Shown here: in pieces, positions 34,701 to 49,700 of the stretch
How the letters are laid out: every line of letters begins with the position of its first letter
Position numbering within the stretch: position 1 is the first letter of the stretch
Assembly (NCBI GenBank): GCA_013398055.1
Contig: VZRS01000286.1
Coordinates: forward strand, 30,018 to 94,017
DNA: 64,000 nt
From: Ifrita kowaldi
Taxonomy: Eukaryota; Chordata; Aves; Passeriformes; Cinclosomatidae
Reading direction: 5' to 3'
Notes under the pieces: generated by a model
Databases searched by the model: none
Seen by the model: the letters and a program-made list of their open reading frames with translations, nothing else
Told to the model about the DNA's origin: nothing
Program-made: the position numbers and the translations under genes

Positions 34701-37700
34701 GCTTGGTAGCTTGATTTCTCCTTCCCAGGTTTGTCTGAGGCTGGCTGGCCTTGGATTTAAGCTGGTTTAAGTCCTAGGTATTGCCACTGTTTAACATCTC
34801 TCTGCTGTCTGATCCTGCCACCTCATCTACCCTGGAATACCTACCTGGGTTTGAGTTTGCAATGAGCACTGATCAATTTAAACTGTTCGGGCTCCCTTCC
34901 TCAAATAATGAAGAATTCAGGTTATTAAACACTTGATGGCTGAAAATTAAGATTAAGCAGCTAATTTGTTCACTGTGGTTTGTTCAGCTATTAATCAAAG
35001 GCTGATATTACAAGAGCCACTTCTGAATGCTCCCAGCACCATCCAAGTTACAGTTTTACTTAGAAAGTGGATAATTTTTAGCAACTTTTCTTTTGTATCA
35101 GTAACTCTGTAATTGGGTTGTTGGGCTGCAATTTAAATTCTTGTTTCATCCTTCATTTAATCCTCTCAGCACTCCCGCTGGTCACTCCTGTTCTCATGCA
35201 TTGGGGTTGAACCCAGTGCTGCAGGGGAGCACCATCTCTTCCAGGGTGGATATCCTTGAGCTTCTCTTTCCTGCTGGAATGTGCAACTCAGTTCTTCCCT
35301 TTTTCCCCAGCAAGGCCTTGGTTTTTCTTTTCATCTCCTCTGATTTTCTCCTCTGATGTAATCTGGAATGTTGATGGGGTAAGAACAGAAATGTGCTTCA
35401 GCTCCATTGGGAATTGCTCCTGTCTTACCCTTCCAGATTTGCCAGCATTCTCAGCTTTTCTATGCACCTTTGACACTGGGATCTCTGGAGTTCCTCACCA
35501 CCCTAAGGATTTGTTTGTGTTTGTCTATTTGCATAACAAACTTTCTGAAGACTTTAGGGCTTTTCCTTTTGGATCCTGTCCATCTGTGCAGTCCCATTGG
35601 TATAGATTGAAATATGCGTGGAATAACCATTCCTTGGATTCCTACTGTATTTCCAGGGCTTTGTAAAAGCAAACTGATGACGAGTTTTCATATTTTACAT
35701 TCTTTGAAGACAGGTCTGCTGCCATTCAGGCTGAGACCAAGTAGGACAGGCCCAACCAGAGACTCTTATCTTGCTCAGCATCAGCCCTTCAAGCTCCTCT
35801 CCCCACATGGCATCTATTTTTCAGAGCTGGTTCAACCAGCATTGTAGTTTGAAGGAACTAACAGTAAAAAGTTGCAGAGGCCCAAAACAGCTTCAGTCCC
35901 CTGGGTTCTGGGCAGCCTGTTCCAGAAAATAAAGCAAATGTTTATCTTCCTTTCTGACAAAGCCCAGAGGGTACTTACAAATAATTTATTGGCATAGCCT
36001 TTGTCTCCTTATTTCCCAGACTCTGGGAAAATAATGAGAACAGCTGAGTAAATAATTTATGTAAATAGTTTATTTGACACTAATGCATTTTTTGGAAGAT
36101 GAAAGCAGTTTGCAAATCTGGGTCAAATTCAGCAAATCTCCTCTGCTGAAAAAGAAATGAAAATTCTTGGAGTAATTAAGGTGCTTTGTTTTGGGATTAT
36201 GTAAATGTAAGGGTTGAAAGAAAAATGTTTTAATTTTCAAAATAGCTAGTGCTTTAAAAAGAGGTGGAAAAATCTTAGGAAAAGGAGCACCTCAAAAAAT
36301 TCCACAAAAAAATTTTGGCTTGATCTTAGAGGCAGATTTTAGAATTCCTTGTTTTTCCAAAGTTCCTCAAAAATCCTCATTCCAAAACAACACAAATTAA
36401 TTTGTTTTAACTTTATTTATTTCTTCATATTTTGGAACTGGGCTTTTTGTTAAGAGCTGAGACTCATAATCTGAAAAATCAGTTGTTTGCCTTGTGCTCA
36501 CAAAGAAGAGTGTTGATCCTGGGCAAGGAGGAAACCTTAGGCTGCAGCTCTGCTTTCTTGACCAGCAGAAATCATCCTGAACCCAGCAGTGGGGAGGAGC
36601 AAAGCACTGGCTGCACAGCTGGATCCAGGTTGGGATGCTTGGTGTGCAGCGACAGCACAGCCTTGCTTTTGGAGGGTTTTAGGAATGTGCAGCTGTAAGG
36701 GCTTATTTGCTTTTGTCCTGGGAAAACCTGCCTGTTGTTCCTGTATTGGTGGTGGCTGCTCTTTATCATGTCCTGACCATCAACCCAACATGACTTTTCA
36801 TTAGTTTCTGTCTCCCTTCACAGGTTGGCTGTAAGGCACTGGTGTTCCCCACTCAATTTAAAACACAGAAATACTATGATATTCTAAAGCAGTCATGTCC
36901 CGAGCTAGAAAAATCCAGTCCAGGGGGAATAAAGAGCAAAAGGTGAGTTAGGAACATCTGGTGTCTTTGCACTGACCTCACAGCCATGTCCTGCCTTGTG
37001 TCCCCTCAGCTGCACAACCCAGGCTTTGCTGAAGAAGGATCCACAGGGGCTCTCATCTAAAGAGAACAAGTTGGGCTGGCCCAGAGGTTTGCCCTGACCA
37101 GTGTGCACCTGTCTGGGCACTTTTCTCCTTGTTCTGTTATTGTTGATGGCATTTTTCTCTCTGCCAGGCTACCTGACTTATCCATTGTCATCATGTGTGA
37201 CTCCAAGCTGCTCGGCACATTCCACATGGATGAAGTGATGCAGGCTGGGGACAGCAGCCACGTGAAGCAGCTCAGGGCTGTGCAGCAGACCCTGTCCTGC
37301 AATGAGCCCATCAACATCCAGTTCACTTCAGTAGGTGCCCTGGGGTTGGGTTCCTCACTGGGGACATGGGGAAAGAGGAGTGCAATGCCACACATCACAT
37401 TTTCTTACTATTTCCCTCTGAGACCAAGCTTCAAGCTTCTGCAGTAGGATGGAAGAAGTGTTCTAGCGTTTCCGCTTCTTCCATTCTTTCTGTTCAGCCC
37501 TTTGTCAAGGGCTGATGGAGATGAGACAATGCCAGGTGAATTCTGTTCAGCTGAAGTTGGGCTATTTTTTGGGATTCAGGTGCTGTTAAAGAAGTAAAAA
37601 CAGTCTCCCAGGTCTGATAGGAGAAAACACTGCAAGATCACCCCAGAGTATGCCTGGGGAGCCTCCCCTGAGCTCACCCTCAGAAAAGGTGGTGTTATTG

Positions 37701-40700
37701 CATAATGCCCTGTGTCTTCCAGGGGACAACAGGAAGCCCCAAAGGAGTCACCCTCTCCCACAGGAACATTGTGAATAATGCCAATCTGGTTGGTCTGAGG
37801 CTGGGGATCACAAACCAGGTGGGTCTTGGTGGGAACAGGGTTTGGGGAGGCCTCTGCTGCAACAGAGAGACCATATGTGTGGAGAATGCTGGTGTTTACT
37901 CAGTGGAAGGGCAGGATGTTTTGCTGCAAATGACATTGAGGGACATCAATGCATAACATTTTGCATTTCAATGGAATTCATTGGTGTTTCATTTTAGTTT
38001 CATGTGAAGCTTTTTTTTTAGGCAAAAAAAGCTATCTTTTTGTGGGGGAAAAACATGAAATTAATCACTTTTTATTTTGGTGAATACTCATTTCAAATAA
38101 TTACAGGACTCTGGATGTTAGCTTTGAATTCTATTGAATGAGGTTTTAATTTGATTTACATGACTTCATTTCATGTCATGTTTGCAGTCTTATAACTCTT
38201 ATCAGGGTATGACCTCTCTATTTGTGGTTTCTTTTAAAAATTGCTAAAGACAAATATTTGCTTTTGAAGTTCTGAAGTACTTATTTCTAACATATCAGCT
38301 TTGATCCAGAGCATAGATGAGTTGTTTCAATCAGTCTTCAGAGCCTTTGGTGTTTTTAAAAAAACAAAGTAAAATGAATAGCATGTGGCAAGTCCTGCAT
38401 ATTTCGTGCCTCTCACAGCACTCCCACTCGTCTGTTTTCGCATATAATGTATAAGCAATACCAGACTAAGGAGTCCAGCAAAGAAGAGACACTGCAAAAT
38501 TACAGGATGAAATATTGACACTAAAAACTTCCCAAACTGATTTTTATTAAAGGCAGGATATGCCAGTTGTGTTTTTGCCTAACAGGAACACAGCAGAATG
38601 TCAGATTTCCAGCCAAGTGGATCGGGAAAAATGTCTCTGCTGAGATCTTTGCTCTTCAGCAGGGAGGTGGGCTGGACACGCACTGGGAGGTCTCCTCTCC
38701 TCACTGTTGTCTGGTTGATCCCAGGAGAGTCGCTGTGGGCTCCCTGCGCCCCTCTACCACTGCCTGGCATCGGTGGGAGGCTGCATGGTGATGGCTCTGC
38801 ACGGCACCTCCTGCATCTTCTCGTCACCCAGCTTCGAGGGCAAGGCTGTGCTGGAGGCTGTGTCTCGAGAGAAGTGAGAGCCTGTTTTGCTAAGGAACAG
38901 TTCTTGGCCTCGTGGCTCTGCTTCTTCCCTTGCCCCACCTGCCAGGACCTTGCTCGTGCTCTTCCTTCCCACGATGGGAGAGGCAGATTTGCTGCTGCAC
39001 TCAATTGCACAGGCACTTCAGGAGCTGAAATCTGCCTTTTCAGCTTGGGACTTGTGTCACCCTTGTGTCACCCTTCTCCCAAAATTAAGGGATCCTTCAT
39101 GTCACCACAGGGCTTTGCCTGGGAAGCGTAGTGGTGTCTCAGTTTGCTGTGCCTGCTGTGTTTTCCCATCTGAATACCTGCCCTTCTTTTCCAAGTCCAG
39201 CTCTGCTGCTGGGATAGTTGTGTTTCCAGATTGTTCCTCGAGTATAGCTTGGGAAACAAAAGAGCTGTTCCTATGTCTGCATCATACATGTACCTATGTC
39301 TCTGTGTTTTATACAGACGTGTGTCTGTGTGCGCTGATGAACAGCACATCCGCTGTGCCTGCTTCCGTGCTGCTGCTGTGCAGCTCCGGGTGGGATGGGA
39401 TGGGATGGGATGGGGTGGGATGGGTGCTGAGCTGGGTCTACCTCCAGTTCCACCTCTGCAGCTTTGCCTTTTTTTCCCTTTTTCCTCAAGATGCTCCTTC
39501 CTCCTCGGCACGCCCACCATGTTCATAGACATGCTCTCCCAGCCAGACTTTGACTCCTATGACCTGTCAACTCTCCGGGGAGGTAAGTCCCAAAACTCAA
39601 ATGGAAAAATCCTGAGAACCAAGATATTCCTGGTTCCCTGCTGGGAGGCTGTATCAAGTTTTGTGAGCAAACATCTCTTCTGGTGGGAAGAATTTAGTTG
39701 CGTGAGCCTTATGTTTCCCCTGTTAATTTGCTGCTACATTTCCTTTCCTTGGGGAATCCTTCCATCATCATGTATTTTAGGACTCGTTCATCTTAAGGCA
39801 ATCTGAGGAAGGACCTTTCTATTTTAGCTGCAAGGGGAGGTGTCAGGAATAGCCTGATTTTCCTCAACTCCTGTCTCTCCAACCACCACCGCGTGGCAGC
39901 AGATGCTTTCTGTGCCTCAGGCTGGTGCAGTCCCTGAAGCAGAGCCATGCTCAGATTTCTCTCTCTGACCTGAAGTTTCCTGCCCGTTTCTGAAGTCATT
40001 CATCCCAGTACTGGAGGGTGTGATACCGTGTGCTGGAGCTTCCTCTCCTGTCACAGCCTTCCTTGGAAGCAGCTGGGCAGACCCCCAGTCCTTTTGAGGC
40101 AATAACAGTACGGAGAGAAGGTGGTGCTGGAGCATAAGGAAATATTTTAGCAGGTTACCTGATCATCTCTGCTATGTGCAAAATGATCCTGTCTCATCCT
40201 GTTCCCCAGCAAAGCCCATCTATTACCTGGCTCTTTTGCTCTGTCATCCTAGGTTGGAACAGGTGGAAGTGGGATCTGCCCTCTCCCAAAAGGGTTGCTT
40301 TGTGCAAGGCAGGAGGAAAGGTTTTAGGTTTTATGGTGATGGTCTATGGGAGCATTTGTCCCACTATAAAACTGTGCCTCTTTCTGCTCTGAATCTTTCA
40401 GTTTTCGGGGAACCGCAGGTTGGACTAGGTTTGTGCTATAGAGTTTATTTTCCTGTCAAGAAAGGCAAATTGTCCTTGCTGCAGCCTTTGCTTCTAGAAC
40501 AACTAGGACCTGTATAAAAACATTTAAGGAAGTATTTTGACAGGAACCAGTGTATCCCACAGGTCTTGTCAGCATTAAATCTGGGAGTGCAGAACCATCT
40601 GAGGGACCTCTCCTGGGAATAAATAGCTGGTTTCCGAGGTCTTTTCCTCTTTCTTCCAGGAATCATTGGAGGTTCTCCTGTTCCCCCTGAGATCATGAGG

Positions 40701-43700
40701 ACAATTATGACCAAGATGCACATGCCAGAGCTTGTGGTGAGTTGTGGTTGCTGTGACCAGAGCTGCAAGGAGTGTTTGTTATGGTGAGATGCTGAGTTTG
40801 GGTATCTCTGGACCAGAGTGGTCCCTGGTGGTATTGGAGCTGCTGGGATCAGTTGAAGAGGAAAGGCTCAGAGGAGCTGGAAGACAGAAGTGGGGATTCT
40901 GCCTAGTTGCTGCTGGGGTGTCTGGGGAGGAAGCTTTGGAAGAAGACAAGGCATCACATTCAATGTCATTAAGTGGAATTTTGCTGCTCATTTAAAAACT
41001 TTTACTAACATTCAGTTGTACACACTGCCAGGATGATGGTGGCAGAGGCAGTGCTGGTTTGTGTTGGTGTAGGTGGATGCTTGTATTCCTCTTGCTGTAG
41101 AGCTGTGGAGTTTCTTTCCCCATCCTGGATTTCCTGTGGATGTAAACTCTCATTGCATGGTTTTTGTCATGTCTGAGTCAGGTCGTGGGAATGGTGCCAT
41201 CCACATGTGCGGCACCAAACATTGCATTGCCAGAAGGGCAGCACATGCTGGGCCACGTGTGCTGCTGCTCCACCACGTGTCCCAGCACCCTGGGCCTGTG
41301 CAAGAGCCACCAGCATGTGCTGCATGTGGGGGACAGGCCACCAGCAAGGGGGTCAGTGGCCCTCTAGGTGACACATTTCATAGGCAGGTCCTGCCATCTG
41401 CATGCGAATGGCTGAGCCAAAAAAGGACTATTTTGTTTTACCCTAAAGGAAATTAATTTGGTGCCACACTGCTTCCCAATGCTGAGGAAGCAGCCAGTAG
41501 TGATGGATAAACATGTGGGGCTGGGAGTCAGATTAGGCTGTTGTTGTTGACAGCCCCTGACTGCACCAGGGTTTTACAGGGACAGCTGTGTGCTCTGCCA
41601 CAGACCAGGGGAATCCAGGGCATCCATCCTGGAGCCGTCTTGGATGCAGCCAAGTTTTTTCCTGGATATGATGCTCTTAATGCTGAGCTGGAAACGCCAG
41701 GGACAGCCTTGGTGCTGCTGCTTGAACTCTGTCAGGTGATAGCTACCTATTTTTATAGTAAGCTTGAGTTTGGCCTCACAAAATATTTTCAAGCATTACT
41801 GTGAGAGCCCAGGACTCATTAGGTGTCACATGTTCCTGTTGCGTAGCGAGAGAAATAATAAAACCCTCCCAAACAGTTGCTCTGCCCATGGGATAAAGAG
41901 GATTAAGTCTATTTGTGCCACTGATCTCATGTTACTCCTTATCCCTCCAGCCCTCAGACAGACACACAGAGACTTGTTGAATTCATCTTTGCAGCAAGAG
42001 CTTTATACAGATGATGTACATAAGAAAATATACAATTTGATTTCTATATAGGAGGCAGAGGAGTTTTCACCCTCTTAAAGGTCATTTACACTCAGTTACA
42101 GAGGAATAAATAGACATATATTTATATAACTTTTTAGGATTAAAAAACATAGTTGAATTGCAACTGTGGCATTGTGATAGCCGTGACAATAAACCACAGT
42201 CATCCTGGTGTGCTGCTAGATCCTCTGGAGTATGGGTAGGGAGGAGAGGAGGGGTGCCCAAGCCAACTGCACTGTGCACACCTTCTCCTCTTGGACGTCT
42301 TGGTGACCTCACAGAGTGGGAGGGAATCCAGCCTTCAGATGGCTCCGGTTCTGGGGGTTCCCAGTACTGTTTCCCTTAAAGGATTTCTGGCCAATTTTGG
42401 GAGATTGTTGCCTCGGGGCCACCGGCTCTTGGTCACTGCTTCATCTGTCCCCTCAGCCCTGGCCTGCAGGGGTCCCCTCCATGAGAAAGCAGGGAAGTCT
42501 CTTTGCATGGGTTGAGACCAATTTTCCTTATCAAGCAGCTGGGGGAGGGATGCTCCTACCTTCCCACTTGCTCCTTCTCCTGTGGAATGGGAGAGACAGC
42601 GACCAGCTGGTTGATCAGGGATGTGGGTTACATTTCTTCTGGGAAAGATGACTGTGTTTTACCGGCAGGATCTAGCTTAGCTTGTCTTAGTATGGTCATG
42701 CATAGTTTAGTTTTTTAAAAGGCCTCTTTTAAAATATATAGATGTCAGAAAAGATTGAGAAGGTGGATTCCGTCCTTGTGATCAGCAGAGAAGCAGGGAT
42801 TCGGAGGAGGCTGGAGGTGTTCAGGTATATCAGAAGTGTTTCCTGACAGGTAGGAGAAGCTCAAGGAAGGACTTGGAAGTCAGTAGTTTTCTGATGGTTG
42901 AAGTGACCGGTCACCAGGACGGGCCATACTGGAGCCTGCCAGGGTTAAAAAAGAGAGAAGGCCACATCTTTGAGGGGATTTTTCAAGCAGAGCAGTAAAC
43001 TCATAACATTTGTCTGTTTATTTTGAAATCAGTGGATTAAGCCCATACTTGAAAGTGAAGAGTTTGGAGTCAAGGAGCTGTTACAACTTGCCACAGCAAA
43101 TGAAATGGGTTAGTCCTGTCTCTGAGCTACTCTGCCAGCTCTCTGTGTGACTCCTGAGGATCTTACCCAAAGTGCTGATGGTCAGGGAGCACTTTCTTGG
43201 CAAAGGAAGGAAACCCAGAGCAAAATTTTCAAGAGTAGTGGACTATTTTGATGCCCTGGTTCTGAAAATCCAGGGCAGGTGGAGTTTTAGAAACTACCAA
43301 GCAGCTTTTTCTCTTAAATGTAGTCAGTGAGCCAAGTCAGTCCTCATCCCTGAAATACAGACCCTTGTATCTGACAGCTGCCTGGCTCTCAAGAGGTGCA
43401 TGATGAAGTAAGAGTACTTTCATAAAATTCATGCTCACCACACGGGAGTGGGTTTGTGTACCTGCGTTTCGGCACTGACACCTGAAGGCGCCGAGCTTTG
43501 TCTTCTGCAAGACTGGAATAAATAGTTTTCTATTTCATGAGCCCTTGTAAACCTGTTTTAGGGAGCTGGATGGAAAGTGCTACAGGAAAAAAACCAGGTA
43601 TTATTGTCATGGTTTTCTTACTCTCACCATGGAGGAGGGAACTGAGATTGAGTTCAGGCAGGGAGAGAAGATTAAGAACGGTCAGACCTGTAAATAAACT

Positions 43701-46700
43701 ATGTTTAAGTACTGTGGTTTAGAAAACTGAAGTTTTTCCATACTTAGAACAGAACCTTTCCTGCCCTGTATGGAATGACTGGTATTTCCATCTCTAATCC
43801 ATAAAACCCTCTGGCACTAGACGAGAAATAACTGCTTTAGAAAGGCACAGAGCAGCTGGTATAATCCCTGACGTTTTGGTCAAAAATTTCCTTTCTCCAT
43901 CCTGTTGTGCATATCTTTAGTGAAGTGGGGACCAAATGGCCATAACATGGCACAATGACCTCCTCTGTCCATACAATGCAGTGCAGGATCATTGCACTTT
44001 CCTTAACAAATGAGCAAAGGTTCCTTTCCCAAGAGCTTACAAACTTGCAGGCTCATTCGAAGTCCTCTGGAATCTGTACAAACTCCAGACCTATTCCTGG
44101 GATGGGAAAAAGTAAAATGCTTGGGGTGGAGTGACAACAGTTGTGCCTTTTTAGGTTCTCTGTGGGCTGAATTTAATACTTGGTAGTTTCCAGCTGTGGA
44201 AGGTGTTTGTGTGATTGGTTTTCAAAGTCGGTGTTTGCCTTGGTAGCTGTCAGCAAAAGCTCATTGCTGGAGGGGAAGGCAGCCCTGTCTCTGAATCACC
44301 TCCTGGCCCAGGACACCTTACCCAAAGAATATTTGCTGTCTTGAACCTCCCTCCTCTGGGATACTCATTTGAAGGCAACAGCCGTTGTTTTTAAATACCT
44401 GACTGTCTCGGAGGGAATTGTAGTTGCGGAAAGGCAAGTGCTGGATCCAGAGCTGCTCCTTATGGAAGAGATCTATTTTCCTATGGGTTGGGCAGCCTGG
44501 GGCAAGACTTCCCAGCAATGTCCTGCCGTGGATTTCACACCAGACCTGGAGGAGCTTTGTAGGGCAAGGGACTGAGCATCTCCAGTTGGTTAGAAAAATA
44601 AAGCTTGTGTGGTCCGAGCTCAGGGTAAGAGGGGACTAAATCCACCCTTGTTTCGATATGCAGTGTTTATCCCTTTTGCATAAGAATTACATCCTGACTT
44701 GATATGGGGCTTTGTTCTTAGGACAAGGTGCATATCACCATGGTGCCTGAAGTGTGATTGGGGCTTAAACCCTGTTACAATGTAGGACTTTTGTTTTTTT
44801 TCCTAATGTACAACAATTGCTGCAAAAATAGATTAAATTTTTCTCATGTTGCAATAGGAGCTCTGAAGATTTCAAAGTTATTCTGTGTGTGTTTTCAGGA
44901 TCCTTACTTCTCTGGTTCATATTTATTTACATGTTTTGCCCTCACATTCTGCCCCAGGACTGTCTTTAGCCCTGTGTTTGTTTCACAGAGTTGACCCCAT
45001 CCCTGATACTCCAGGCAGGTTCTCTGCTCTGGGAGCCCATGGAGCCAGGAGAAGGAGCAGCTCTGAGCGGAGACATTGGTGGGTGGATGGATGAGCTGCT
45101 GTGAGCCAAACCCTGGTGGCATTTAAGACTGATGCCACAAAAGGTGCTGGGGCTTCTGGTGTGACGAGAAGGGAACCATCTTACGTGTTTAATGGCGGCT
45201 CCCCTTCCTGGACCTCTTGGTGGGCAGCTTGCAGGAGCGGAGGGCTGGAGTGTCCCTGATGGGCTGTCCCCGGTACTGGGCTGGTGTGGAACAGGTGTCC
45301 TCAGCACGGGTGCGGTTGCCCTTCAGCCACCTGTGACACAGGAAGGAAGGAAAAGAGGAGCTTAAAAAAGGCACAAACCATGGACATCAGAGGGCAGGGT
45401 GGGGAGAGATCTGCCGAGTGTGACAGCAGTGTCCTGGCACAGCTCCGGGGGCCCAAGGAGACCCCCGGGAGCGTGGGGTGGGACGGTGCCGTACTTGCGC
45501 AGAGGTGCCAGCTGGCAGTTGCAGTGCCAGGGATTTCGGGAGATCGTCAGCGTCTCCAGTTTGTCCAAAGGGAAGTTTCGGGGCAGCTGGGTGAGCCGGT
45601 TGTTCTCCAGGTGGGCAGTTTTCAGCACAGTCACACCGGCAAATGCATTGTCTGCAAACTGAAGCACAAAGGTTTCTGGTGAGGAATGTGGAGCTGGGGA
45701 ATGGGGACTTCAGACCTGAGGGCTTCTGTTCCAGACTTTGAGTGTCATAAGAACAAGACACTGGGACATGTTGCCCAGAGAAGTTGTGAATGTGCCATCC
45801 CTGGAAGTGTTCAAGGCCAGGTTGGATGGGCCTTGGAGCAACCTGGTGTCCTTGCCCATGTCAGGGGGTTTTGGAAAGGGATCATCATTAATGTCCCTTC
45901 CAAGCCAGGCCATTCTATCATTCTATGAAGCATGGAGAGGGCAAGAGAAGGAGCTGTGAACAGGGACCTGGCTTGCTGGAAGTTCTGTACGCTTGAGAGG
46001 CAACGGGCTGGTGGGCTTGTGGGTGATGGAGTCTCCTACAAGGAGAGCTACGTCCCAAATCCATGTGGGATTGCCTTTGCAGCCATATCCCTAAATAAAT
46101 TGAAGTCTGGCAGCCTTTTTTATTTTTGAGCCATAGTTCTTCATTCTAAATGAAGATATTTTCTGGTATATTCCTTTCTAAGGCTGGAAATCCTCCCAAG
46201 GCCTGTTGCCTTTCCTGTCCTGGAGCGGCTGAAGGAGGGAGTGTTTGTGGCGTCTGAAGGGGCTGTAGACTTTGGCAGTGCCCGGGGTCTCTGAGTGGAA
46301 AGTTACACTTGGCATCTGAGCAATGTAGAAATACAGGCAGGTTTCCAGCACCTCAACCTCCTCCATTTTTCCTCATTTCCAGAGGTTTTTTTGCAAGGGA
46401 TGCTGTAAAGTTTGTCTTTTCTTGGTAGACAGGGAGGCTTTCAGGTAGAACCTCCCTTAAGTAAGCTGCCAAAAAGCAGAGAGAGGCTGTAGACCTGGCT
46501 CTGCAGCCCTCTCCTCTTTTCCCCAAGGCCTCATCCCTGAAATTTTTCAGCCCATGGTTACTCAAGCTGGAAAGCTGTTGAAAGCAAACCCCTCAACAGG
46601 AACTTCCTTTGGCACTGATGGATTGGAGAGGGGCTCCCTGACAAAGCACAAAGCTGTTCTTGGCTATGACAAACCATTTCTCTCCCTCTCAAAGCAGGGG

Positions 46701-49700
46701 GAAAGCTTTCTCCAGAGGTTGGAGAGAACACTCCCTAGGTCTTCCCAAAGCCTCCCAGCCCAGTACCTGTGCTCCCATTTCTGAAAAGAACCTTGTTCTT
46801 CTCATGGACCATCAGGGCGTATTCATGCTCTCTAAGCTGAAAACCTTAACAGAGGAAACACACTATTTTAAGCCATGAACTTTTGTCATCTTCCAAATTA
46901 AGCATTGCTGGATGGGAGTAGAGCTTAGCTAGGAGACTCCCAGATCCCTGTAGCTGTTGGACAGTCAGCATTGCTGGCCTTCTCCATCCAAAACTGAGCT
47001 GACCTTGGGAGGTTGGACTGTGCTGATAGTGGAGATCCTCCGAGGGATGCTGGCACGCTGTGCAGAGGGGCGGGAGGGTTGGACAGTGGTGTTACTGTCT
47101 CAGCTGCTCATTCCTCTCCCAGCCCCATGAGAAGAGTTCACATCTGCTGCTAACAGCTGCCAAGCCGCCTGCCAGAGTGTGTCTTTGGGAAGAAAAGGGT
47201 GATTTTTATCCCTTATTTAGATGGAGGATTGCTGCTGTTAATTTATTTTACACTGCATACGCAGACAGGGGTGTCTGTCTCATGTTGAGATACGAGGAGG
47301 GTCCTGGCCTGTGCAACATAGCCCTGTGGGGTCTGGTGTGGATCTGTGATGCTGGAGGGGGAAGGGAAGCTCTGTGCTGGAGCCTGAGGGCTGTCCTTCC
47401 TTCTGCTCAAGTGTTATTCAGGCTGGGGTAGAATTGCGTGGGTTTACACTTGATCAGCTCAAAAATCTTGCAGCCATGCAGGGAACAGCTAAGGACAGCA
47501 TGTTTATGAAGCAGAAAGAGCTGCCGTCAAGATGCCAGCAGCACTTAGAGCATTTGGTGGTGATTTCCTGGATCACGCGGCCTCCGTGATTAGACGTCTC
47601 TTAGCTGTGCAAAGTTCACACGTGGGCTGTTTGGGTATGAGGCCTTTCAGGATTTAAAGGGAAAATGCTGAGCTGGAAGCTTTGTATTTGCAGGCCCTGA
47701 AGCTACAGAAGCCACACCTGTTAGTGCTGATCCCATAAACTGATGTCCTGTTGGGCTGCTGGGGAGGAAAGAAGACAGTGGCTGCACAAGAGCCTTTAAA
47801 GTTCCTGTCCACAGGTGGTCACTGTAAAAAACAAAGTCCTATTTGCTGGCTAGAATTGTTAACCACTACTTCTTGGCCAAACCAAGGATGCTTATTTCCC
47901 TGGAACACCCCAGAGTCTAATTTCTTCAACATGTAACTTGTGACTGATATCTCTAACTAATACATTATGCTGCAATATTTGACTGAAAGTGCCTTAGAAC
48001 TGAGTCTACAGAAATGCTGTGGCAGCACATCTAAGGTCTTGCCTAGTAAGGTCAATAGATTCTTTTCAAGTGTTAAGTTTGCTCAGTCCCGTCCTGGAGA
48101 GGTTAATACTCAGAGTGGACAAGGGCTTAAATACTGAACTATTATTGAGCTGGTTTATTTAGTTTTGTTCTGCACCTGGATACGCTGTAATTCCAGTTTT
48201 TGAGCTTTTTGGGATGTTATCCCTTTGAAAACTCTGGTGTGATGCATTTCTTGTAGCTTTCATGTGATCTGCTCATGCCCATGAGACTGTCTGAGTTGTG
48301 AAGAAATTCTCTTCTTCATCACATTTTCCTGCATGTGGTGGTGGGTGTTGCTTTGCCATGCAGTCCCAACCTGCCTCACCTGAATACTCTTTGGGCTTCC
48401 TCGCAAAGCATCATCCCAGGGAGAATTGTTCTGTTCTGCCTGCAGCACCCTCCCTTTCCAGCCATGGGGGATTCACCCAGGACATCAGGCTGCATCAAGG
48501 TGCTGTGCTGGGTTCTGCAGCACTGCCTGGCTTTTCAGAGGTCCTAACACAAGTGATTCCCTGAGTGTGATGCTGTTTTCTCACAGAAAAAGGAGGGGGT
48601 TGTTTTGCCCTTCGGGATACCTGAATGTCCCTCCTCCCCTCCAGTGGGAACAGGGCCCCTTTGTAAGATGCTGCGAGAGTTCCTTTTGAGAGAGCATCAA
48701 TAAACAAACCTTTCTTTGTAATGTGTCGGGTTGGGAGGCAGCAGGGAGGCGAAGATGAAGGTCTGTACCCCTACCTGTCTGCAGGGCAGGGGTGAGAAAC
48801 CAGGACTATTCACAGATCCTCTGAGGAGTCTCCCTCTCCCAACCTACAGCAGGTACCTGGACTGAGCAAAGGAGGCAGAGCAGTTCAGCTGTGCAAGGTG
48901 GAAGTGCCCTCCAGTACAAGGGACATGCTCACCTCTCATCTCTCACCTTGTTTCTGTGAGGATCGAAGGTTCCTAATTGTCCTGGAGCATCCTAGGTACC
49001 TTTCTCAATGTCTGGTGTCACCTCCAGCTTGGGAGGGAATGCACTGCCATACATCCATCCAGGGGGCTTAATCAGCTCCAGATAATTTGGTTTTTCATAA
49101 ATAACTCAACAGAAGGGTGGGGTACGCACTCTCATCCCTCACTTGAGCCATGTCAGGGCCTTGCTGCCTGCAGAGCCCGCAGATCTGCATCTCCCCTCTC
49201 CTCTGCAAGGGAGGGACAGCAAACCAAGGGCTTTGTAAAGGAGAAGAAAACCAAGCCCCATGTTTCTGATCTGGAGCAAGTGGAAAGAGAAAGGACTCAC
49301 CTTCTTCAGTTTCATGTTGTCCAGGTGGAGTGTCTGCAGGTATCGCCCAAAGGACTGGAAGGCGTTGTCAGGGATGACCTCAATTGGATTATGAGAAAGT
49401 TTCAGTTCCTCCAGCACTCTCAGCTTACTCATTGCATTCACAGGGTAGCTGCTCAGCTGGTTCTTGTCCAGGTGGAGGACAGCAAGGTTTTCTACATCCT
49501 CCATGGCCCCAGGTAGGAGGTTGGTGAGGGAGTTGTCAGAGAGGAAGAGCCAGCGCAGATCTTTAGCCCCATTGAAGACCCCTGGTTTCAGCTCCCGGAT
49601 TTTATTGCTGCCCAAGTGTAGGATGAAGAGGTTGACCAGAGGGGAGAGGAGCCCTTTGGATAGGTCTGGGATCTTGTTCTTGTCCAGGTACAAGTAGGTG

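Noticed and set aside
39271..39532. Repetitive open frames rich in HPSHPIPSHP
   Set aside because: They are translations of the (GGGAT)n microsatellite.
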